Below, piece by piece: positions 34,601 to 42,525 of a stretch of DNA of 44,654 bases. The notes under the pieces are model-generated. The model was not told the DNA's origin and ran no database searches. It was given only the letters and a program-made list of their open reading frames with translations. Every line of letters starts with the position of its first letter. Within the stretch, counting starts at the first letter, position 1. The position numbers and the translations under genes were made by a program. The stretch is taken from positions 1-44,654 of IMG/VR virus record IMGVR_UViG_3300020468_000015; one strand, given 5' to 3'. The DNA comes from a virus.

Positions 34601-37357
34601 GGTAACTATGAATCACTTAAAGGTGCTAAATGGTATGTAAATTCTGTACAAGGTAGCACAACAAAAGATATGTTCTATATGAGAAATGCTACAGGTTTAA
34701 GAAACTGTACACTACAAGGTTTATCAGGAACATTAGGATCAGCAAACAGTTATGGTACAAAACGACCAACAGCAGGTGCGTTTGTTTCATTAGATCCAGG
34801 ATTTGGTCCAAACGATTACAGAACATGGATCGCAACTACTGTGGCTGGTACAGGTCAATTTACACCAACAGATGGTACATATGATCCTGCAACAGGAACA
34901 ACTGTTTTAACAATTGGTGCACACCAATTACAACCAGGTGACACTGTAAGACTTGCAACAGCAAGTTTAACTTTCCAATGTTCACAGGACAATTATGGAT
35001 CAAACCATGCTTATCCGAGAGCATCAGACCCGGCGGCAGGTGCAGAATTAATGGTAGAAGCAGTTACTCCAACAACAATTACAATTAATGTTGGTGCAAG
35101 TGGCGGTGGAGACCAATACGTACACAGATGGGTAAGTGCAACTGCAAACGCAGTTCAAGAAGAACACGTATCAAGAGCAGGTGGTAGATCACCTTACGTA
35201 CAAAACGTAACAAACTTTGGTACTGGTGCAACAGGTTTAAAAATTGACGGTGATATACACGCAGGTGGTAATGATTCAATCGTTGCTAACGACTTTACAC
35301 AGGTTATTTCCGATGGTATTGGTTGTTGGATTACAAACTTAGGTAGAGCAGAACTTGTATCAGTGTTCTCATACTACGGACACATTGGTTACCTAGCAGA
35401 AAACGGCGGTAAAATTAGAGCAACAAACGGTAACTCATCATATGGTGATTTTGGTACTGTTGCAGAAGGTGTTGACAGCACAGAAGTTCCAATCACTGCA
35501 TTTGTTGACAACAGATCATCTGACGCATTAGTTGATTCAGTGTTCACAGATGGTTCACAAATTCTTGCAATGCAATATGCAAACGCAGGTAGAGAATATT
35601 CTAATGCAACATTCACAATATCAGGTGATGGTTTTGGATTAAATGGTGTTGCGGCAACATACAATACAGGTGGTGTTCACGAAATTAGATTAGGCGAAAC
35701 GCCAGCAAGTAACCCATCAGACTTTGGTGGTGATGGATATGTTACAACAACTAACGCGGCACAGGATGGTAACACAACACAAATTACTTTAGCGGCGGCA
35801 GATTCATCAGCAAGTGGTGTGTATGTTGGTATGGCATTGTTCATTACAGAAGGTTTAGGTGCTGGACAATATGGTTACATCGACACTTACAATGCATCAA
35901 GCAAAATTGCAACAATTAAAAAATTCTCAGATGGTAATGCAGGTTGGGATACACTAGGTGGTATTTCAGTACAAGCAGATTTAGATTCAACAACAATCTA
36001 TGAAATTACTCCGAGAGTTGTAATTGGTGCTCCGGCAGGTGATGGTTCTACAGGTGCAAGATCGGCAGTTGGTAGAGCAGTAGTTGCCTCAAACAAAATT
36101 ACAAAAGTTTTAATTTTAGATTGTGGTGCTTCTTATACGACTGCACCAACAGTTACATTTACAGATCCAAACAACACAGTGGACGCTCCAGTACAATCAT
36201 TTATTGGTGATGGCGTATTAGGACAACCAACATTTGTTGCAAGAGGTACTGATTATGTTACAGCATCAGCAATAGTTACTGCACAAGGTACGCAGGCAAC
36301 TGTTAATGCAATTACTCAAGCAAGTCCGGCTGTTATAACAACATCAGCGGCACACAACTTTAGCACAAATGATAAAGTTACATTCACAGGAATTCTTGGA
36401 ATGATTGAATTAAACACTGGTGTAAGATATTATGTAAAAGTATTAAACACAACTTCTTTTGAAATTTATGCAGATGAAGATTTTGCAACACCAATTGATT
36501 CAACAAACTACACTGCTTACGCAAGTGGTGGTACTGCAGAATTACAAGGTGGTTTCAGAGATTCATTACAATCAGGAAAATATGTACAGGTAGAAGGTTT
36601 AAGTTCTTTACCAAGAGCAGGTTCGAACATACAGTTCAGTCATTTACCTACACAATATTTCAAACTGGTATCTGTACAGTCACAGTTAGGAACACAAACT
36701 CCTTACTCTGCACTATTACAAGTTTCACCAGACATAAAAGTTTCAGAAGCACCAGAACACGGACAAGAAGTAACAATTAGATTAAGATACTCTCAAGTAC
36801 GTTTAACTGGACATGACTTCTTAGATATTGGTACTGGTAATCTTGCAGAAACAAATTATCCAGGTTTACCTACACAGAACGCAATTCCGGCAAATGAAGC
36901 CGTTGAAGGTGGTGGAGGAAGAGTATTCTTTACTTCAACTGACCAAGACGGTAACTTTAGAGTTGGAGATTTGTTTAACGTAGAACAGGCAACTGGTATT
37001 GCATCATTGAATGCAGATGCGTTTAACATTTCAGGATTACAAGAATTACAGTTGGGAGATCTAGCATTAGGTGGTACTAGTGCTTCTATACAAGAGTTTT
37101 CAACTGATGGAACAATGGCGGCTAATTCAGATGCTATTGTGCCGACACAACGGGCAATTAGAACTTATATCGCTTCACAGATCGGTGGTGGTGCAAGTTC
37201 GCTCAATGTTAACTTAATTACTGCTGGATTAGTGGTAATTACAGGTAATACGATAAGTACAAGTAACGGAGTAGCAATCAATATGCAGAGCTCGGTGAAC
37301 TTTGAAAAAGGTGTAACTGGTGTTCCGATAGCGATGAACTACTTAATACATAGTTAA
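31661..37357 (+). CDS. Giant tail fibre with CBM-like repeats, helical inserts and beta-helix, 1898 residues
   Basis: A paralogue of the 1714-residue fibre and the largest gene here. Residues 5-440 hold eight CBM5/12-like repeats (for example NTRYKSNDTVRYGGQLY). A beta-helix start (VYYVSPDGSDVPAPDGG, near 496) is interrupted by a helical insert at about 544-700 (ERNKAFIQDETIAWIN, KCRRDIGILIESVLHDL) before TYQEILPMSVKERCAV. A second helical insert lies at about 931-990 (ANKDFIARECSEYV, DCEDDIKDYVDAMIHDL). A YTPT-type domain sits at about 1066-1165 and an E1-FCCH-like domain at about 1545-1630. The C-terminus repeats the TDQDGNFRVGDLF and NSDAIVPTQRAIRTYI elements of its neighbour. It is probably a receptor-binding fibre. 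Confidence 0.84.
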   Translation: MAEFKLGRIRFVWKGSWYTGAVYSVDDVVRYGGRTYICVVNHTAASEFQTDLTAANWALMSDGQEWKGDWSLNTTYKPNDIVKYGGYIYICNTGHTSTAVANDGLEVDIAKWDLFIEGFNYTSDWAISTRYKINDLVRYGNSIYLCTTAHVSAATTADGLEANSANWESFAKGFNWLNNWAINTRYKSNDTVRYGGQLYICITGHTSAATTALGLEPDQAKWQAVHPGIEYKGTHAGTTRYKVNDVVKYGANLYIATAGHTSTTDLNADSANWGLFIPGLEFEDSWSSSTQYQQGDIVTYGGFQYVALTLNSNKNPSTQTSDWDLFVTGFSLKGDYNNGTAYKTGDVVRVGGITYISIADTTGNRPPNVLYWDKLNEGLYWRGTWTNATYYDKGDIIRGAINTDTSYVAVTSHTANNVGPSTINEPGYAPGAGVDTSVWQLLAGGPENDTLSAQGDLLIYGASGPSRLAIGNPGQALVVNSAGTLPEWGYVGQIDQVYYVSPDGSDVPAPDGGVTLDRAWKSIRYALHQMDKGPRNPQAVNLLERNKAFIQDETIAWINAQIAGAISPFTGSFTYNAVKCRRDIGILIESVLHDLRHGGNRKSRMSALSYFTPAGASYVTGQTAETAAAIVRAAYIAQQVVSNNTSYSASQGTTLQVSDLTKNAEAGTTTSIETLMKLSSDAITAGVVTGIPTEVYPNTTLNVKTGTYQEILPMSVKERCAVVGDELRSTNIRPAGVITNSSDTQYSLQGIQRLEAIVSDVIQNSAVTVTPTGGVTGLTPTSGTVLGIADVTGTDVATTTTGSGTGLKVTVVCNAFQSYSSVTITSPGQGYGAGDQITIPSATSCNANSNNAATPLGADIVLNTTGVTSGNTLTQNTAVPAGSAAAATAATTLADNIEKYIDFKINANGSEPAMTGSNIPNTTAGYTDARLRLLANKDFIARECSEYVKRQNPSLNFNQTDCEDDIKDYVDAMIHDLYYTGNYESLKGAKWYVNSVQGSTTKDMFYMRNATGLRNCTLQGLSGTLGSANSYGTKRPTAGAFVSLDPGFGPNDYRTWIATTVAGTGQFTPTDGTYDPATGTTVLTIGAHQLQPGDTVRLATASLTFQCSQDNYGSNHAYPRASDPAAGAELMVEAVTPTTITINVGASGGGDQYVHRWVSATANAVQEEHVSRAGGRSPYVQNVTNFGTGATGLKIDGDIHAGGNDSIVANDFTQVISDGIGCWITNLGRAELVSVFSYYGHIGYLAENGGKIRATNGNSSYGDFGTVAEGVDSTEVPITAFVDNRSSDALVDSVFTDGSQILAMQYANAGREYSNATFTISGDGFGLNGVAATYNTGGVHEIRLGETPASNPSDFGGDGYVTTTNAAQDGNTTQITLAAADSSASGVYVGMALFITEGLGAGQYGYIDTYNASSKIATIKKFSDGNAGWDTLGGISVQADLDSTTIYEITPRVVIGAPAGDGSTGARSAVGRAVVASNKITKVLILDCGASYTTAPTVTFTDPNNTVDAPVQSFIGDGVLGQPTFVARGTDYVTASAIVTAQGTQATVNAITQASPAVITTSAAHNFSTNDKVTFTGILGMIELNTGVRYYVKVLNTTSFEIYADEDFATPIDSTNYTAYASGGTAELQGGFRDSLQSGKYVQVEGLSSLPRAGSNIQFSHLPTQYFKLVSVQSQLGTQTPYSALLQVSPDIKVSEAPEHGQEVTIRLRYSQVRLTGHDFLDIGTGNLAETNYPGLPTQNAIPANEAVEGGGGRVFFTSTDQDGNFRVGDLFNVEQATGIASLNADAFNISGLQELQLGDLALGGTSASIQEFSTDGTMAANSDAIVPTQRAIRTYIASQIGGGASSLNVNLITAGLVVITGNTISTSNGVAINMQSSVNFEKGVTGVPIAMNYLIHS

Positions 37358-37370
37358 AGGAGAATAGGAC

Positions 37371-37691
37371 ATGGCTTCAGGAAGAATAGGAAAATCAAAT
37401 CTTTCAGCCGCTACCGATACGACTGTTTATACTACACCTGCTTCAACTTTCACGGTTGCAACAGTGAGTATATGTAACAGAGGTAATCAAGCCATCACAG
37501 TAAGATTAGCGGTGGCGGACGCGGCGACTCCAGATTCATCAGAATTTGTTGAATTTGAGACAGAAATACTGTCTCATGGGGTTTTAGAAAGAACTGGACT
37601 TGTTTTAAATGCTGGACAACTGTTAGTAGCACGATCAAGTGGTGCTAATGTTTCAGTTGTAGTAATGGGCATTGAAACTAGTACAGCATAA
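37371..37691 (+). CDS. Small beta-sandwich virion protein, paralogue 3
   Basis: A 106-residue protein similar in size and strand order to the genes at 15673 and 23971. A TVYTTPASTFTVATVSICNRG edge strand is followed by ITVRLAVADAATPDS, ILSHGVLERTGLVLNAGQLLVA and a final SVVVMGIETS. It follows the largest fibre by 13 nt, as paralogue 2 follows its fibre. It probably forms part of the fibre attachment or collar. Confidence 0.64.
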   Translation: MASGRIGKSNLSAATDTTVYTTPASTFTVATVSICNRGNQAITVRLAVADAATPDSSEFVEFETEILSHGVLERTGLVLNAGQLLVARSSGANVSVVVMGIETSTA

Positions 37692-37707
37692 TTTTAAGTA
37701 AAGTAAC

Positions 37708-37714
37708 ATAAATA
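37708..37714 (+). promoter_or_regulatory. Late promoter core (ATAAATA)
   Basis: CATAAATATA lies 21 nt before the ATG at 37736 with AAAAAGGA as the ribosome site. Confidence 0.62.
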
Positions 37715-37735
37715 TATAAAAAAGGAAACATTAAA

Positions 37736-38068
37736 ATGGGAAGATATATATCAACAACTGGAACTGCTGGCGTAGTCACTAAACAAGTGAACACAACGTA
37801 CCAAGCAGTTGTAAATGATAGAATCTTAGCAGACAGTTCAAGTGCGACTTTTACAATCACACTACCTTTGAATGCATCATTATTAGTTAATGATACAATT
37901 CAAGTCATAGATGCTACTTCAAACTTTGGTACTAATGCAGTAACAATAGCAAGAAATGGCTCTTTGATTCAAGGAGCGGCAGACGATTTAACTGCTGACT
38001 TGAATGGCGCTATTATGACATTAATTTACACTGGTCCAACTTATGGTTGGATAGTAGGTGCTGTATAA
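37736..38068 (+). CDS. Small virion-type beta protein, function unknown
   Basis: A 110-residue beta-rich protein beginning GRYISTTGTAGVVTKQVNTTY. Its middle ADSSSATFTITLPLNAS, then DTIQVIDATSNFGTNAVTIARNGS, matches the pattern of small phage fibre-tip or attachment domains in which a T-x-T-L-P strand precedes N-x-V-T-I. The end LIYTGPTYGWIVGAV resembles the end of many phage fibre tip domains (Y-x-G-x-x-W). It precedes the cysteine-rich trio and may be the base on which they dock; this is positional inference. Confidence 0.62.
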   Translation: MGRYISTTGTAGVVTKQVNTTYQAVVNDRILADSSSATFTITLPLNASLLVNDTIQVIDATSNFGTNAVTIARNGSLIQGAADDLTADLNGAIMTLIYTGPTYGWIVGAV

Positions 38069-38115
38069 TATTTTATATTGTACAACATTATTATTAACTT
38101 GGAGAAATTGAAACA

Positions 38116-39078
38116 ATGGCTAGTTTAAAATCATTACTAGGAAGTAAGCAAGACGCATTCGTATCTGTCACCGAAGAAAATTTGGAAAAAGGCAGAATTT
38201 ACGTTTACACTCCTGGAACTAACTACTCAAGACTCTGGTGCGGATTTTGTTTCCATCCAGATACATCAGGTACAGCGGTAGTAGAAGTTTGGGGTGCTGG
38301 CGGATCAGGCGCTGAAATGTGTTGTTGTGGTTTTGGTACACCTGGAAATGCAGGTGCTTATGTACGTAAAACAGTTTCTATGGCTCCAGGAGATTTCATT
38401 TGTGGATACATTGGACAATCTTGTGGTAACGCAACTTCGTTATGTTTTAGAGGTTGTTCAGAAGCAACTCAAGTTAGATTTTGCTTAGGTGGAACAGAGA
38501 CTTGCGTTTGTGCAGAAGGTGGTAAAGGTGGATTAACTTATTGTTCAACTAGTCCTTCATATTATTGTTGTTACAGAGCAAATGGTTTCTGTGTAACAAG
38601 AACAAACAATGACAACTGTGGAATTGTTTGTAACCAGTGTAGCGGTTCATGGATAGCGTGTGCATATGGTGGAGATGTTAACTGTCCAGGAAAAATTTCA
38701 TGTGTATCAGCATTTGGCTGTTACCCATCATGCGTATGTATGTTTATTGATCACGTTCCAACTCCGGCTGGAATGTTTTCTAAAGAAGGCGCAATGATTT
38801 CTTATACAAGAGAAAACGACAATGACTTTGCTCAATGGTCAGGTTCAGGTCACCACCAACACTTAGGTGTACTTGGATCAGGAAGATTCCCAAGAGGTGG
38901 TATACCTTTTGCAACTTGTTGGGGAGCGAGTAAGGCTTGTGGTTGTTATGAAAATGATGGTTGTGTACCTGTTATGCCTATTGGAACAGGTGGTAGAGGA
39001 CCTAACCCTTGTCCAGGTGTTAGAGATCACGCAATCAGAGGTGGACACGGTGGTGTCAGAATAAGGTTTACGGCTTAA
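38116..39078 (+). CDS. Cysteine/glycine-rich virion-type protein 1
   Basis: A 320-residue protein with about 30 cysteines (9%), extreme for a protein made in a reducing cytoplasm. The N-terminal domain contains VEVWGAGGSGAEMCCCGFG and GNAGAYVRKTVSMAPGDF, resembling the Gly-rich W-G-A-G-G domain of phage fibre tips. The middle has repeated C-C, C-x-C and G-G-x-G-G motifs (CVCAEGGKGG, YYCCYRANGFC). The C-terminus is ACGCYENDGC, then PNPCPGVRDHAIRGGHGG. It has no signal peptide. Two tandem paralogues follow. The cysteines could bind metal, form disulfides after lysis, or rigidify a surface spike. Confidence 0.72.
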   Translation: MASLKSLLGSKQDAFVSVTEENLEKGRIYVYTPGTNYSRLWCGFCFHPDTSGTAVVEVWGAGGSGAEMCCCGFGTPGNAGAYVRKTVSMAPGDFICGYIGQSCGNATSLCFRGCSEATQVRFCLGGTETCVCAEGGKGGLTYCSTSPSYYCCYRANGFCVTRTNNDNCGIVCNQCSGSWIACAYGGDVNCPGKISCVSAFGCYPSCVCMFIDHVPTPAGMFSKEGAMISYTRENDNDFAQWSGSGHHQHLGVLGSGRFPRGGIPFATCWGASKACGCYENDGCVPVMPIGTGGRGPNPCPGVRDHAIRGGHGGVRIRFTA

Positions 39079-39087
39079 GGAGATATT

Positions 39088-40104
39088 ATGGCAAGTTTAA
39101 CAACATTACTTCAAACCAAATATGATTTCGTAGTAGGAAATGAAACTAACCTTGAAAAAGGTAGAATTTATCAATACGCATCATTCTCAAGCAGACAGAT
39201 GAATTTCAGATGTCACGTTTGTTGGGTTGCACCATCAGATGGTACAGCAACTATTGAAATTTGGGGTGCTGGTGGATCTGGTGCTGAAATGTGTTGTTGT
39301 GGTTTTGGAATTGCAGGAAACCCAGGTGCATATTCTAAAAAAGTAATTACAATGGCTGAAGGTTGTTTCATTTGTTCAATACTTGGTATGCCATGCAGAA
39401 ACGAAGACGATTTATGTTTTAGAGGTTGCGGTGAACCAACTCAAGTATGTTGGTTTGGTAATGCTGGTGGCGACGGTTGTATGTGTGTTCAAGGTGGAAT
39501 GGGTGGTAGATCATACTGTTCTACAGGTAACTCACCATACTGTTGTTTCGTAGCAGGCGGCTTCTGTCATACACAAGGCGGTGACCAATACTGCGGTATT
39601 ATTTGTAATTTTAAAGATGCTAGTGCAAACCCAGAATTTTGTGCTCAAGCATATGGAGGTGATGTAAACTGTTACGGTGGTTTCAGTTGTACATCTTGGA
39701 GAGGTTGCAGAGTTAACTGTAACTGTAGACGTGTAGAAGTTTCTAAATTCCCTCCAGGAATGATTTCAACATTAGGTGGTGAAGTACACTACACAATGGA
39801 CGAAAACTCAGGAAGATCAGATTGGTCTGGAATGGGTGGTTGGATGAACGCATCACATGGTTATAACTTGGCAACAAGATCACCTACAAGAGGTGGACCA
39901 TACACTGCTTGTTGGACAGGTAACAGAAGTTGCGGTTGTTATCAAGCAAACGGAAGAAATCCATTTATGCCAGCAGGCTTAGGTGGTCAAGGACCAACAC
40001 CGTGCGATGGTGTAAGAGATCACGCACACATGGGTGGCCCTGGAATGATAAGAATTAAATTTATAAGTACAACAAACGATTACGATTTACCAAGTGCACC
40101 GTAA
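39088..40104 (+). CDS. Cysteine/glycine-rich virion-type protein 2
   Basis: A 338-residue paralogue of the preceding gene with about 29 cysteines, most aligned: EIWGAGGSGAEMCCCGFG, CFRGCGEPTQVC, YCCFVAGGFC, CGIICNF, CGCYQANG and PTPCDGVRDHAHMGG. The last third is more different, with WSGMGGWMNASHGYN in the variable stretch and an extra acidic tail. It starts 9 nt after the first copy with AAGGAG as ribosome site, so the genes are co-transcribed. Confidence 0.72.
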   Translation: MASLTTLLQTKYDFVVGNETNLEKGRIYQYASFSSRQMNFRCHVCWVAPSDGTATIEIWGAGGSGAEMCCCGFGIAGNPGAYSKKVITMAEGCFICSILGMPCRNEDDLCFRGCGEPTQVCWFGNAGGDGCMCVQGGMGGRSYCSTGNSPYCCFVAGGFCHTQGGDQYCGIICNFKDASANPEFCAQAYGGDVNCYGGFSCTSWRGCRVNCNCRRVEVSKFPPGMISTLGGEVHYTMDENSGRSDWSGMGGWMNASHGYNLATRSPTRGGPYTACWTGNRSCGCYQANGRNPFMPAGLGGQGPTPCDGVRDHAHMGGPGMIRIKFISTTNDYDLPSAP

Positions 40105-40126
40105 TAAAAAGGAGTAAATATAGTAT

Positions 40127-41098
40127 ATGGCAAGTTTAAAAGGATTACTTACTGTTAGAAACCCAGCAGAGATGGTTGAAGACAACCTAGAAACTGGTTA
40201 TATCTATTCATGGACTCCTGGAACTAACTACACAAATTTCTGTAATGGTGTCTGTTGGACTGCAAAAGCCAACGGTACAGCAATTATTGAGGCTTGGGGA
40301 GCAGGTGGTTCAGGTGCTAGAATGTGTTGTTGTGGTGACGGATTACCAGGCAATGCAGGTGCTTATGTTAAAAAAACAATCACAGTAGAAACAGGTGACA
40401 CAATGACAGGCTGTACAGGTATGGCTTGTTATGCACACCCACTATGTCACTCAGGATGTTCAGATCCAACTATGTTATGTTGGGTAACAGCAAATAACGG
40501 AAATGGTTGTATTTGTGCAAGAGGTGGTTACGGTGGTAAAACTATGTGTACAACAGGAAGTTCTTTATACTGTTGTTTCAGAGCACAAGGTTTCTGTACT
40601 GTAAGATGTAATAATGATAATTGTGGAATGGTTTGTAACTGGTGTAACGGTGCTTGGGAGGCACTAGGATACGGCGGTGATACAGGTAAAAACTGTTGCG
40701 GTCAATTATCATGTTCAAGTTTCTTCGGATGTTGCCCACACTGTAAATGTTATTTCCAACAGCACGTGGCAACCCCAGCAGGTTTATTTGCTGAAAATGG
40801 AGCACTTATAACGTTTAACAAAGAATCAGACGGTACGCCAATGTCGCAATGGTCAGGTAACCAATTATTCCAGTTCTATGCGGCACTTAACTTGGCTACT
40901 AAATCTCCATATCAAGGTAACCCATTAAGTTACTGTTGGAGATCAGATAGATCTTGTGGTTGTTATGAAATGCAAGGATGTAACAATTACCTACCTGTGG
41001 GAACAGGCGGTATTGGTCCAAACCCTTGTCCAGAAGTAAGAGATCACGGAATTAGAGGTGGATTTGGTGGAATAAGAATCAAGTTCCAACCATCATAA
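40127..41098 (+). CDS. Cysteine/glycine-rich virion-type protein 3
   Basis: A 323-residue paralogue with about 32 cysteines, the highest of the three. Shared blocks are EAWGAGGSGARMCCCGDG, GNAGAYVKKTITVETGD, YCCFRAQGFC, CGMVCNWC, SCGCYEMQGC and PNPCPEVRDHGIRGGFGG. Copy-specific cysteine pairs occur at KNCCGQLSC and GCCPHCKC. The region between about 215 and 275 is most variable among the three and may be the exposed part. AAAAAGGAG lies before the start, with a GTAAATATAG sequence in between. Confidence 0.72.
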   Translation: MASLKGLLTVRNPAEMVEDNLETGYIYSWTPGTNYTNFCNGVCWTAKANGTAIIEAWGAGGSGARMCCCGDGLPGNAGAYVKKTITVETGDTMTGCTGMACYAHPLCHSGCSDPTMLCWVTANNGNGCICARGGYGGKTMCTTGSSLYCCFRAQGFCTVRCNNDNCGMVCNWCNGAWEALGYGGDTGKNCCGQLSCSSFFGCCPHCKCYFQQHVATPAGLFAENGALITFNKESDGTPMSQWSGNQLFQFYAALNLATKSPYQGNPLSYCWRSDRSCGCYEMQGCNNYLPVGTGGIGPNPCPEVRDHGIRGGFGGIRIKFQPS

Positions 41099-41111
41099 TA
41101 AATGGAGTTAG

Positions 41112-41118
41112 ATAAATA
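41112..41118 (+). promoter_or_regulatory. Late promoter core (ATAAATA)
   Basis: GATAAATAAA lies 22 nt before the ATG at 41140, with AAGAGGA between as ribosome site. Confidence 0.6.
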
Positions 41119-41139
41119 AAACTGTAAGAGGATAAAATT

Positions 41140-41793
41140 ATGCCAATGAACAAAAGTTTTAATATTGCAATGCCAAACAAGCCGTACGTTGAAGACTTCA
41201 GCGAAAACAAAGTACAAGCGGCTACTTATACTGGTCCAAGATATCTAAAAGTTCAATATGCGAACGACACAAAATATATTGCAAACATCATAAGTGACGG
41301 TGACACGATGGATGAAGTAAATGCAGGTCCATCAGCAGTAATGGAAAATCACACTTCTACAGTTATTGATGCAGATTCAGAAACATTGGTTGCGGCATAC
41401 TTAAACAATATGTATGAAACAGGTGTAGTTGCTGATCATTCAGAAGATTTAGGAACAACTGATGATAACGGTGATGCAGAAACTTGGGAATATGTATGGA
41501 ATGACAACGGTGTTATTCATCAAATTTACTTACAAGGCACTGCAAAGTTTGAAAGCAATGCAGTAGTGGCTCCAGAGTTCAGATCACACGCAGTTTCAGT
41601 TGATACTTTCAACGATTCAATAACAACGCAAATTGCTCAATGCACAGAAGAATTAGCAAGGGCTGATGTTTACACAGACGATGAAAAAACAGCAATTACA
41701 ACTTACAAAACTTGGTTAGAAGGTATTTCAACGAAGTATGCGGCTGTTGATCACTGGAAAATTCCTTTCCCACAATTCCCTGATTTCAAATAA
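41140..41793 (+). CDS. Virion-associated protein, paralogue of the next gene
   Basis: A 217-residue protein. It shares an order of blocks with the gene at 41840. QAATYTGPRYLKVQ matches HEATYVGNRFVLVA there. WEYVWNDNGVIHQIYLQG matches WEYTYSDTHAVIKHIFK. The C-terminal APEFRSHAV, then KTWLEGISTKYAAVDHWKIPFPQFPDFK, matches RPEVHTHPI, then QWLEIAPTRYKNIKHYKIKCPDLP. A mixed alpha/beta protein with a helical C-terminal bundle is suggested. Its place after the Cys-rich trio and its late promoter suggest a virion or assembly role. I do not recognise a named family. Confidence 0.6.
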   Translation: MPMNKSFNIAMPNKPYVEDFSENKVQAATYTGPRYLKVQYANDTKYIANIISDGDTMDEVNAGPSAVMENHTSTVIDADSETLVAAYLNNMYETGVVADHSEDLGTTDDNGDAETWEYVWNDNGVIHQIYLQGTAKFESNAVVAPEFRSHAVSVDTFNDSITTQIAQCTEELARADVYTDDEKTAITTYKTWLEGISTKYAAVDHWKIPFPQFPDFK

Positions 41794-41795
41794 TC

Positions 41796-41822
41796 AGTTT
41801 TAAAAATTACAATCTTAAAACT
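41796..41822. promoter_or_regulatory. AT-rich inverted repeat between paralogous genes
   Basis: AGTTTTAA (41796-41803) and TTAAAACT (41815-41822) form an 8-bp AT-only stem with an 11-nt loop, just upstream of an ATAAGTA box. It is weak as an RNA hairpin and might be a protein-binding site. Confidence 0.3.
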
Positions 41823-41824
41823 CC

Positions 41825-41831
41825 ATAAGTA
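41825..41831 (+). promoter_or_regulatory. Late-promoter variant ATAAGTA
   Basis: CATAAGTACG ends 8 nt before the ATG at 41840; the A-to-G change at the fifth core position is also seen at 42513. No Shine-Dalgarno lies between box and ATG. Confidence 0.45.
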
Positions 41832-41839
41832 CGATTACT

Positions 41840-42487
41840 ATGGAACGAATTAAATTTCAAATACCTATCTGGGACGAACCACATCAAAACAAATTTGAAA
41901 ATGGAATCACACACGAAGCAACATACGTGGGTAATAGATTTGTTTTGGTTGCAGTGCGTAAAAAAGATGATCTACTGCAAGAACCACTTGTAGAGTACAG
42001 CCAAGGTGATAAAGAAAAAGGTGACATTAAATATTTTATAGATGATGACAAGTACACACTTGAAGTAGATAGTTGGAAACATCCATTTGTGTGTGCGGCA
42101 TTAACTTCGAAATATGATCACGAACCTTGCCCTAATTGGAGTGAGAAAATAGGCGTTGATGATGAAGTCTGGGAGTACACTTATTCAGACACTCACGCAG
42201 TGATAAAACATATTTTTAAAACGGATACCATTTATTACAAGAATGGAGAATTTACTCGTCCAGAAGTCCATACACATCCAATAGATGAAAAACAATTTTG
42301 GGAACTTTTAGAAGTGCATAGACAAGATATGATTAGAGAACTTGCCAGAGGCTCAGATGCATACAACGAACCAGATTTAAAAGCATTTGAAGAGTACAAA
42401 CAATGGCTAGAAATAGCACCAACACGTTACAAGAATATTAAGCACTACAAGATTAAGTGTCCAGACTTGCCTAAAATTAAGTCATAA
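41840..42487 (+). CDS. Paralogue of the 41140 virion-associated protein
   Basis: A 215-residue protein with the block order given for its neighbour but more basic and with Cys/His residues (YDHEPCPNW, KIKCPDLP). The N-terminus ERIKFQIPIWDEPHQNKFE differs from the other copy. It has no recognisable catalytic motif. Transcription from the ATAAGTA box would start at or near the ATG. Presence directly before the glycosyltransferase suggests that the end of the structural region has been duplicated and adapted; its role is unknown. Confidence 0.6.
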   Translation: MERIKFQIPIWDEPHQNKFENGITHEATYVGNRFVLVAVRKKDDLLQEPLVEYSQGDKEKGDIKYFIDDDKYTLEVDSWKHPFVCAALTSKYDHEPCPNWSEKIGVDDEVWEYTYSDTHAVIKHIFKTDTIYYKNGEFTRPEVHTHPIDEKQFWELLEVHRQDMIRELARGSDAYNEPDLKAFEEYKQWLEIAPTRYKNIKHYKIKCPDLPKIKS

Positions 42488-42512
42488 TTAAACCACAGCA
42501 ATTTTTCAACTT

Positions 42513-42519
42513 ATAAGTA
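42513..42519 (+). promoter_or_regulatory. Late-promoter variant ATAAGTA
   Basis: TATAAGTAA ends 6 nt before the ATG at 42526 with no ribosome site between, again consistent with a leaderless mRNA. Confidence 0.45.
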
Positions 42520-42525
42520 ATTAAA

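Noticed and set aside
28800-35450. Long near-identical DNA stretches between the two giant fibres as a recombination repeat
   Set aside because: The matching protein segments (for example around VANDFTQVI) are only similar at DNA level over short stretches and are explained by paralogy.
38294-39064. Extra plus-strand frames inside the cysteine-rich genes
   Set aside because: They are +1-frame shadows rich in Val/Leu from GGT/TGT codons and lack ribosome sites.
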